Assembly: GCA_900541065.1 (NCBI GenBank)
Contig: UQIE01000034.1
Span: 1-10,917 of the forward strand
Direction: 5' to 3'
Source: an uncultured Collinsella sp.
GTDB lineage: Bacteria; Actinomycetota; Coriobacteriia; Coriobacteriales; Coriobacteriaceae
Length of the DNA: 10,917 nucleotides
Part shown: piece after piece, positions 6,185 to 10,917 of the stretch
How positions within the stretch are numbered: the stretch's first letter is position 1
Layout of the letters: each line of letters begins with the position of its first letter
The notes under the pieces: generated by a model
What the model was told of the DNA's origin: nothing
Database searches by the model: none
The model's input: the letters and a program-made list of their open reading frames with translations, nothing else
Made by a program: the position numbers and the translations under genes

Positions 6185-7108
6185 TTACAGCTTGGCGTCG
6201 ATGTCGACGCTCTGATACGTAGGGGTCTGCTGGACATAGAGCTTGATGCCCATGTCGAGCAGCTGGTTGACGTCGGCCTTCTGGGTGGCGTCGAGGAAGA
6301 CGGAGCTGTCCTTGCCGCCGACCTGATCGGCACCGTCGTGGTTGGCGGTGGCGCCCAGGTTGATGGCGTCGAGCTTGTAGCCCTGACAGAACTGCAGCAT
6401 CTCGGCAGTGTTGCCAAAGACGAACATGACGCGCTCGCCGAGGGTGTTGAGCTTATCCATCTTGGCGAGGGCACGCTCGACGGTGAAGACGTTCAGGCGC
6501 ACGCCCTGGGGCTTGGCCAGCTTAAGAGCGCCCTTCTTGATGTCATCGTTGGCGGCAGCGTTGTCGACGACGATGATGCGCTCGGCCTGAACCTTGGTGG
6601 TCCAAGTAAAGACGACCTGGCCGTGCAGCAGACGGTAGTCAAGACGTGCGAGGACGATCTTGGCGGGACCGGAGCTGTGACGGGACGCCTTGGCCTTCTT
6701 GGCGGGAGCCGCGGCGGCCTCGACCGGTGCGTTGGGGTTGGTCAGACCGGTGCGGGCCTCATTGATGAGGGCCGCGAGCTCGGCGCCCTTGACGGGGGCG
6801 GGGCTCATAGCAAGCGTGAGCGCCAACGGGATGTTGAAACCGCTGACAACCGTGAACTTCGTGCCGTTCTTGGAAAGCTCGACCATGCTGTTGTTGACCG
6901 AGCTGCCGAGCATATCGGTCAGCACATAGACGGTGTCGTCCGCGTTGAACGTGGCGATCATAGCCTCAACCTTATTGGTGATGGGCTCCTTGTCGTCACG
7001 AGCAAGCGACACGACGTGGACGTTCGACACGTCGCCGAGAACCATCTCGAGCGTGTCTTTGGCGCCTGCGGCCAGGCCGCCATGAGATGCGAGAATGATC
7101 TGATTCAT
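6185..7108 (-). CDS. PTS mannose/fructose/sorbose-family fused IIA-IIB phosphotransfer protein
   Basis: This 307-residue cytoplasmic protein carries both phosphotransfer domains, like ManX. EIIA covers about residues 1-125, with the phosphorylated His9 in ILASHGGLAAG. A flexible Ala/Lys-rich linker lies at about 127-149. EIIB covers about 150-307, with phosphorylated His162 in ARLDYRLLHGQVVFTW. Phosphate passes from HPr to His9, then to His162, then to sugar entering through IIC-IID. Both active-site residues are intact. ATG 7108 follows AAAAGGAGGAGGCAAG, the strongest ribosome site in the window, consistent with high expression. It is the first gene of the IIAB-IIC-IID-deglycase operon. The EIIB motif reads RLDYRL where many relatives read RIDDRL, a small variation near the active site. 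Confidence 0.95.
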   Translation of the reverse strand: MNQIILASHGGLAAGAKDTLEMVLGDVSNVHVVSLARDDKEPITNKVEAMIATFNADDTVYVLTDMLGSSVNNSMVELSKNGTKFTVVSGFNIPLALTLAMSPAPVKGAELAALINEARTGLTNPNAPVEAAAAPAKKAKASRHSSGPAKIVLARLDYRLLHGQVVFTWTTKVQAERIIVVDNAAANDDIKKGALKLAKPQGVRLNVFTVERALAKMDKLNTLGERVMFVFGNTAEMLQFCQGYKLDAINLGATANHDGADQVGGKDSSVFLDATQKADVNQLLDMGIKLYVQQTPTYQSVDIDAKL

Positions 7109-7134
7109 CTTGCCTCCTCCTTTTCGTTATGGTC

Positions 7135-7153
7135 ATTATAACGTCTTATACGT
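7135..7153 (-). promoter_or_regulatory. PTS operon promoter -10 with overlapping candidate operator
   Basis: TATAAT on the minus strand (7140-7135) is a perfect -10 box 26 bp upstream of the EIIAB start codon. It directly abuts the near-palindrome ACGTCTTATACGT (7141-7153), which fills much of the -10/-35 spacer, a classic repressor position. No good -35 is seen at 16-18 bp (AATATA or CAATAT), so the promoter may be weak or may need an activator. Confidence 0.6.
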
Positions 7154-7178
7154 TGCTTATATTGCTAATTAGTATAAA

Positions 7179-7213
7179 GACCGTTCGCGGGTGAAAATCG
7201 ACCGTTGACGGGT
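7179..7213. repeat. Two 14-bp direct repeats spaced 21 bp, upstream of the PTS promoter
   Basis: GACCGTTCGCGGGT (7179-7192) and GACCGTTGACGGGT (7200-7213) match at 12 of 14 positions. Their 21-bp period is two helical turns, so both lie on one DNA face. They would lie about 50-85 bp upstream of the inferred start of transcription. An AACGT-N7-ACGTT inverted repeat follows at 7216-7232. This could be an activator site pair. Confidence 0.45.
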
Positions 7214-7290
7214 TTAACGTACTCGAAACGTTGGACTGGGTAGGCCGGCGCTAGCTGGATAACCCCAGGTCAGACCCTGCGCGCAATCCC

Positions 7291-8373
7291 CTATCGCACG
7301 AAGTACCAGGGGCTTTCCTGTACGGTGGGTTCCAGCGCAATGCCGGTGCGTTCCTTAAACAGATCCATGTCCTGAGATTTTTCGGTCCACCACGCGTTGG
7401 GCTTAAAGGTCATGCTCTCAATGACATGACCGACAAACACACTGTTGCGCAGCTTGGAGAAGTCGGTGTTCATAATCAGGATGGACGCGAGCACCAACAC
7501 GATGCCCAGGACTTTAATCGCGCCGGCGGGCTCGGCGTAGACACCAATGCCCACCAGTACGGTGACGACCGTCTCGAAAGACATTACGACGGGAACTTTC
7601 GATGTCTCGAGCCCCATGGACAGACCCTGCATATATAAGATGTAAGCAACGGCTGTGGGGATGAGTCCAAAGCCAAGGAACAGCAGCAGCAGCTGTGGCG
7701 ACATTGCCGCGGCGACATCCGGCCACGGAGCCGCGATAGCTGCCATAACCGCACCGCCAAAAACAAAGCCCCAAAACGTGACAGCCAGCGGGTGGACCGT
7801 CTTGGTTGCTATTCGGCTAAACACCGCGAGCGACGCACCACAAAGGCCTGCAATCACGCCCGACGTGACGCCCCAAACCGAAAAATGAAAACCGGAAAGG
7901 TCGCCATTGGTCACTGCAAGCACGCAGCCTACGATGTTAAAGACAATGGCAACGAGCTTGTTGGGGGTCACGTCCTCGCGATAAAGCACGCGGCCGAGCA
8001 TGACGCCAAACACCGGCGAGGTGTAGAGCAGCACCGAGGCCGTGGACATGCCCACCTCGCCCATGCACTCGTAATAACAGGTGTTGGCGGCGGCCAAACC
8101 GACGATGCCGACAAGCGCACAGGGAACAAGCTCTTTAGGGCTTGCCTTGAACAGGGCCAGCGGACCCTGAGCCACGGTAGACCCCTCACCCGGACGGCAG
8201 CCCATAAACATCAGGACCGGCGCCAAGATAAGCGCTCCGACCAACAAGCGAAAGGCAGCCATGCTCTGGGACGAAACGCCCATGGCCGAGATGCCGTTTA
8301 CAAAGATTCCGATGCTGCCCCACATAAGCGCGGCGATCAGCACCAGCACATAGCCCAGATTGCTTTTCTTCAA
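7291..8373 (-). CDS. EamA/DMT-family transporter, probable metabolite exporter
   Basis: This 360-residue membrane protein has ten predicted spans arranged as two EamA repeats (about 7-155 and 165-302). Family-like segments are ALMWGSIGIFVNG near the N-terminus and LLYTSPVFGVMLGRVLYRE at the end of the first repeat. EamA/DMT proteins export or exchange amino acids, nucleotides and sugar derivatives; the substrate here is unknown. I chose a TTG start at 8373 because GAGGAGG lies 5 nt upstream. The GTG at 8409 would add 12 residues and has no ribosome site. A hydrophilic tail of about 57 residues (304-360) goes beyond the usual 290-310 residues. A candidate operator at 8413-8425 resembles the one at the PTS promoter, which suggests co-regulation and export of the amino acid released by the deglycase. 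That role is inferred. Confidence 0.88.
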   Translation of the reverse strand: MKKSNLGYVLVLIAALMWGSIGIFVNGISAMGVSSQSMAAFRLLVGALILAPVLMFMGCRPGEGSTVAQGPLALFKASPKELVPCALVGIVGLAAANTCYYECMGEVGMSTASVLLYTSPVFGVMLGRVLYREDVTPNKLVAIVFNIVGCVLAVTNGDLSGFHFSVWGVTSGVIAGLCGASLAVFSRIATKTVHPLAVTFWGFVFGGAVMAAIAAPWPDVAAAMSPQLLLLFLGFGLIPTAVAYILYMQGLSMGLETSKVPVVMSFETVVTVLVGIGVYAEPAGAIKVLGIVLVLASILIMNTDFSKLRNSVFVGHVIESMTFKPNAWWTEKSQDMDLFKERTGIALEPTVQESPWYFVR

Positions 8374-8412
8374 CGCAGCCTCCTCGGTATTGTTTCCAAT
8401 ATGTTTCACACT

Positions 8413-8425
8413 ACGTTATAGTCGT
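8413..8425. promoter_or_regulatory. Candidate operator and promoter of the DMT exporter
   Basis: ACGTTATAGTCGT is similar to the sites at 993-1005 and 7141-7153. On the minus strand it overlaps a possible -10 (TATAAC, 8420-8415), with CTTGAA about 16 bp upstream as a weak -35. It lies 40 bp upstream of the TTG start, leaving room for a short leader. Confidence 0.45.
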
Positions 8426-8475
8426 TATATACATTTTTCAAGACACAAATCGGCAGACGGGAAAATCTGCTCTAC

Positions 8476-8553
8476 CTAGTCATTGGGGACGTTCTTAAAT
8501 GACTAGTCGTTGGGGACGCTCCTGAATGACTAGCCATTTAAGAACGTCCCCAA
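8476..8553. repeat. Tandem 27-bp-period repeat with an inverted partial third unit
   Basis: Two 31-bp units (8476-8506 and 8503-8533) overlap by four bases. Each begins CTAGTC and ends TGACTAG, so the units have inverted ends. A third, inverted copy follows: 8535-8553 is the exact complement of 8483-8501 (19 bp, TTGGGGACGTTCTTAAATG). Transcribed DNA here would form a long hairpin enclosing unit 2. No coding sequence is present. It lies upstream of the DMT promoter. Confidence 0.7.
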
Positions 8554-8611
8554 GTGCCGGTCTTGCCAACGTCGATGTTTTGGCAACAACAGCGAGCGGG
8601 TCGCATTTGAG

Positions 8612-8735
8612 GCAAGGTGACGTGAAACGAAAGGGCGCTGACCTTCTGGTCGCGCCCTTGAAGTTGAACGTCAGATTGACCAAATGCGGCCCGCGCAGCG
8701 TCGAGCGGTTACGGCGTTTGGTAAAACGCCGTAAC
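8612..8735. repeat. Structured multi-hairpin intergenic repeat, copy 2
   Basis: This is the partner of 65-235. Hairpin 1 has outer arms 8631-8638 and 8652-8659 (AAGGGCGC/GCGCCCTT) with the same unpaired T and the same GACC-TTCT-GGTC top. The terminal hairpin (8708-8719/8724-8735, loop GGTA) is a perfect 12-bp stem that overlaps the first base of the SIS stop codon region. The extra middle hairpin of copy 1 is absent. Five of eight outer pairs in hairpin 1 and two of twelve in the terminal hairpin differ from copy 1, and every change keeps pairing. Confidence 0.75.
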
Positions 8736-9727
8736 TAATACTCAAGCTTCCACATGTAGCGGCGCGTCATGTAGTCCTTGTGGGTGACGGCAGAGAGCGC
8801 ACGCATGTACACGTTGTTGAGGATCGGGGCAAAGATCAGGTGGTTGAAGTACTCGCTCACGCTGTCCTTGATGTCGTTGAGGCCGAGCTCCTTGGCGTCG
8901 AGCTGATAGACGCGCTCGCCACCGTACTGGTTGACGAAGCGGATGCCGCGCTCGTCGTTGCAGCGGCTGCGGCCGACGCTGATGAGCTGGAACAGCGAGG
9001 TGCGCTTGTCCAGGATCTCGAAGGGGCCGTGGAAGAAGTCGCAGGTGTTGATGGTGCATGAGTCGATCTGCAGCATCTCCTGCACGTTGCAGATGCTAAA
9101 GACGTAGGCGGCACCAAAGAGCGGACCCTGAGCCATGACGTTGATGCAGGGCTTGTCGGCGTTCTGCTCGGCCCACTTGGCAGCAAGCGGACGGGTGTAC
9201 TCGACGGCCTTGCGATAGATGGGATCGACCAAGTCGAACGCGGCCATAGCGGTCTCGTACTCGGCATAGCCCTCGGTCTGCTGCGTGAGCTCCATGGCGA
9301 TCATGGTCACGACGGCGGAGTTGGTGCGACCCATGCAGGACTCGTCGACGGCCAGGCTGTCGTACTGGATCTTGTAGTCGCAGACCTCGGTGAGGCCGGA
9401 CTCGTCAACATAGATGGCGATGGTGCTGGCGCCGTGGTCCTTGGCGACCTGGGCGGCAACGATGGTCTCCTTGGTGCCGCGCATGGACACGACGACGGCC
9501 AGGGTGTTCTCGTTGACGTAGGCCGGGGTGGCGTGCACGAACTCGTTGCTGGTGTAGCTGGAGCTCACGACCTGCGTGGCCTCGTGCTCCATAAAGTACT
9601 GGGCAGGATAGTTGCCGCCGTTGGATCCGCCAGCGCCAATCCACACGACGCGCTTGATGCCGCCCTTGTCTGCCTTGTCAGCCAAAACCTGGGAGACGAC
9701 ATCCTTAACCTGTTCCTGAGTAGTCAT
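8735..9727 (-). CDS. SIS-domain sugar-phosphate deglycase, FrlB/FraB-like (second copy)
   Basis: This 330-residue double-SIS protein is a clear but distant relative of the operon copy. Both share the PAxYF segment, LxQQTEGY, FHGPFE and a C-terminal RRYMWKL-x-Y. Glu217 and His233 keep the 16-residue spacing of the FraB catalytic pair. The residue three before His233 is Asp230, where the operon copy has Glu228, and the first-domain loop reads SMRGTKET instead of CSLGGSTPET. The second enzyme may therefore take a different phosphorylated sugar-amine, as GfrE and GfrF divide glucoselysine and fructoselysine phosphates in Salmonella. ATG 9727 follows GAAAGG at about 10 nt. It stands alone on its strand, divergent from regulator 2 with a 205-bp operator-rich gap between, so regulator 2 is its likely controller. 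Confidence 0.85.
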   Translation of the reverse strand: MTTQEQVKDVVSQVLADKADKGGIKRVVWIGAGGSNGGNYPAQYFMEHEATQVVSSSYTSNEFVHATPAYVNENTLAVVVSMRGTKETIVAAQVAKDHGASTIAIYVDESGLTEVCDYKIQYDSLAVDESCMGRTNSAVVTMIAMELTQQTEGYAEYETAMAAFDLVDPIYRKAVEYTRPLAAKWAEQNADKPCINVMAQGPLFGAAYVFSICNVQEMLQIDSCTINTCDFFHGPFEILDKRTSLFQLISVGRSRCNDERGIRFVNQYGGERVYQLDAKELGLNDIKDSVSEYFNHLIFAPILNNVYMRALSAVTHKDYMTRRYMWKLEY

Positions 9728-9764
9728 CGTGCATCAGCCTTTCTTCTCGTTTGATGCTCTCGAT

Positions 9765-9920
9765 GGCATACAAGTTACATACATGTTTTGGTTATGTCGA
9801 CTAGTTGTATGCTATATTTGTCTTAGATATTTTGCTGATGCGGTTTTCGACAACTGGCTACCAGCGGTTTTGTTGTTGTATTGAATACATACTTGTTTAG
9901 ATAGGCATACAAGTTAGATA
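9765..9920. promoter_or_regulatory. Divergent promoter region with repeated CATACAAGTTA sites
   Basis: GGCATACAAGTTACATA (9765-9781) and GGCATACAAGTTAGATA (9904-9920) differ at one base of 17. Related motifs are CATACTTGTTTA (9888-9899), CATACATGTTTT just after the first site, and an inverted GCATACAACTAG at about 9801-9812. The two strong copies lie next to the start codons of the SIS gene and of regulator 2. This fits binding by regulator 2 to control both directions. Exact -10/-35 boxes are not clear. Confidence 0.55.
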
Positions 9921-9932
9921 TAGGTTGATCAC

Positions 9933-10655
9933 ATGAACGCTTCGTCTAAAAAGAAACTGAACCAATACGAGCGCTTGGCGGGCATGTTGCGTGACCGCAT
10001 CGCCGCCGGCATCTACGCACGCGGAGACAAGCTGCCGTCCGAGATGGAACTCATGGACGAATCGGGGCTGTCGCGCAGCACCGTGCGCCACGCCCTTAAG
10101 GTTCTCGTTGATGAGGGCCTGGTGCGCACCGAGCGCGGGCGTGGCGCCTTTGTGGCCGACACGCCCGCGCTCCACGAGAACAACCTAGTGTTTTCGAGCT
10201 ATACCAAGCAGGTCGAAGGTCAGGGCATGAAGCCCACCACGCGCACCGTGGACTCGGGCTTTGCCAAGGCGGCCGACAGCATAGCTAAGTTCTTTGACGC
10301 CGCCGTGGGCAGCAAGCTCGTCAAACTTGTCCGTCTGCGCTACCTGGACGACGTGCCGCTGTGCCTGGAGACCACCTACCTGCCGCCAAGCTTCGAGACG
10401 CTCATCGATCGCGATGTCAACGGTTCGCTCTACGCGACGCTGCGCCAAGAATTCCATCGCGCGCCGGCACAGGGGCATAAGACCTTTGAGGTGTGCTACG
10501 CCTCGCAAAACGAGGCGTTTTTGCTCAACGTTGAGCGCGGGCAGGCGCTGATCCTGATCACCGACTACGTCTACGACACCGACGGCCGCCCGCTCCACGT
10601 CTCCAAGCGCATCCAGCGCACCGACCGCGCCAAATACACCGAGCCCATCGGCTAG
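9933..10655 (+). CDS. GntR family transcriptional regulator with UTRA domain (regulator 2)
   Basis: This 240-residue HutC-type regulator is the only plus-strand gene. The winged helix spans about residues 10-77 (YERLAGMLRDRIAAGIYARG, then LPSEMELMDESGLSRSTVRHA and a wing ending GRGAFVA). A UTRA effector domain spans about 85-235, with CLETTYLPPSFETLIDRDV and a late LLNVERGQALILITDYVYD. It is only a moderate match to regulator 1, so the two probably bind different operators and ligands. ATG 9933 has a weak AGG 8 nt upstream. It is divergent from the second SIS deglycase across a gap that carries repeated CATACAAGTTA motifs, so it most likely controls that enzyme and itself. No terminator with a T-run follows. 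Confidence 0.93.
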   Translation: MNASSKKKLNQYERLAGMLRDRIAAGIYARGDKLPSEMELMDESGLSRSTVRHALKVLVDEGLVRTERGRGAFVADTPALHENNLVFSSYTKQVEGQGMKPTTRTVDSGFAKAADSIAKFFDAAVGSKLVKLVRLRYLDDVPLCLETTYLPPSFETLIDRDVNGSLYATLRQEFHRAPAQGHKTFEVCYASQNEAFLLNVERGQALILITDYVYDTDGRPLHVSKRIQRTDRAKYTEPIG

Positions 10656-10717
10656 CGCACCAAACGAGGCAAACTGTACCTAATGAACGTTTTACCTGCG
10701 GTTTTATTAAATCTCAA

Positions 10718-10750
10718 GCCAGCATGGCACAAATGCCAACATCGCCTGGC
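10718..10750. other. Imperfect stem-loop downstream of regulator 2
   Basis: GCCAG (10718-10722) pairs with CTGGC (10746-10750) around an inner TGGCA-CAAA-TGCCA hairpin. No T-run follows on the plus strand. It may end or stabilise the regulator 2 message. The rest of 10656-10807 shows no gene. A 13-base ACCTGCGGTTTTA at 10694-10706 also occurs inside the MITE-like copy at 2376-2388. Confidence 0.3.
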
Positions 10751-10807
10751 AATACGCGCCGTCCAAGCTCAACTGTTCCTGCTCAGAATATCCAGTACCG
10801 CAAATCT

Positions 10808-10868
10808 AAGTGAGTAGACTTTTCGTGACCTGTCGAGCACACCAAAAACTGTCACCTCTGTGACCTGC
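10808..10868. repeat. MITE-like repeat, copy 2 (left part; right end not seen)
   Basis: This matches 2321-2381 at 52 of 61 positions without gaps, beginning AAGTGAGTAGACTTTT and ending CTCTGTGACCTGC. Beyond 10868 the similarity to copy 1 stops. The inverted right end is not present before the window ends, so this copy is cut by the edge, truncated, or diverged. Confidence 0.6.
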
Positions 10869-10917
10869 ACTGATAATTGTTCTCGGGGGAAGCGGGCACT
10901 GCGGGGCGCGGCAACGG

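Noticed and set aside
5270..7141. Long plus-strand frames opposite EIIC (5270-6184) and EIIAB (6338-7141)
   Set aside because: Low-complexity Asp/Gly/His-rich translations that mirror the PTS genes and have no family resemblance or start signals.
8476..8553. Possible CRISPR array
   Set aside because: Only two direct units with no unique spacers, a shared junction and an inverted third copy. No cas genes are nearby.
8495..8683. A 62-residue minus-strand frame in the gap before the second SIS gene
   Set aside because: It is made of the tandem repeats and the structured element. The matching frame in copy 1 differs mostly by non-synonymous changes that preserve base pairing, so RNA structure explains it better than protein.

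Overview
The window looks like an accessory sugar-utilisation region from a high-GC Gram-positive gut actinobacterium, most probably a Collinsella (Coriobacteriia). This rests on the GC-rich codon use, strong AGGAGG-type ribosome sites, a mannose-family PTS next to FrlB/FraB-like SIS enzymes, and intergenic repeats of a kind I associate with Collinsella. The genus is an inference. Nine complete genes are on the minus strand and one is on the plus strand. No rRNA, tRNA, CRISPR array, transposase or phage gene was seen.

Layout by position: 1-235 is intergenic, with a possible clipped gene start and a structured repeat. Then come GntR/UTRA regulator 1 (236-955), a YitT-family membrane protein (1175-2182), a 350-bp gap with a MITE-like inverted repeat, and a beta-phosphoglucomutase-like HAD phosphatase (2537-3166). 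A rho-independent terminator (3259-3289) closes the main minus-strand operon. Read 5' to 3', that operon is EIIAB (7108-6185), EIIC (6148-5354), EIID (5340-4507) and a SIS-domain deglycase (4307-3324). Upstream of it lie an EamA/DMT exporter (8373-7291, TTG start), a block of tandem/inverted repeats, a second copy of the structured repeat, and a second SIS deglycase (9727-8735). The last is divergent from GntR/UTRA regulator 2 (9933-10655, plus strand). A second copy of the MITE-like repeat starts near the right edge.

Working model: the PTS imports and phosphorylates an Amadori-type sugar-amine such as fructoselysine or glucoselysine. The SIS enzymes split the 6-phosphate into a hexose 6-phosphate and a free amine or amino acid. 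Both SIS proteins keep a Glu and a His 16 residues apart, at almost the same positions as the catalytic pair I recall for the FraB deglycase. Three similar 13-bp near-palindromes (ACG-N6/7-CGT type) stand before GntR1, the PTS operon and the DMT exporter, which suggests one regulon. The exporter could remove the amino acid that the deglycase releases. The second deglycase and GntR2 share a different operator set built on CATACAAGTTA.

The most unusual non-coding feature is a two-copy element (65-235 and 8612-8735). Its hairpin stems differ by seven base-pair changes, all compensated, while its loops are unchanged. Each copy abuts the stop codon of a minus-strand gene. It is a candidate structured RNA or REP-like family.
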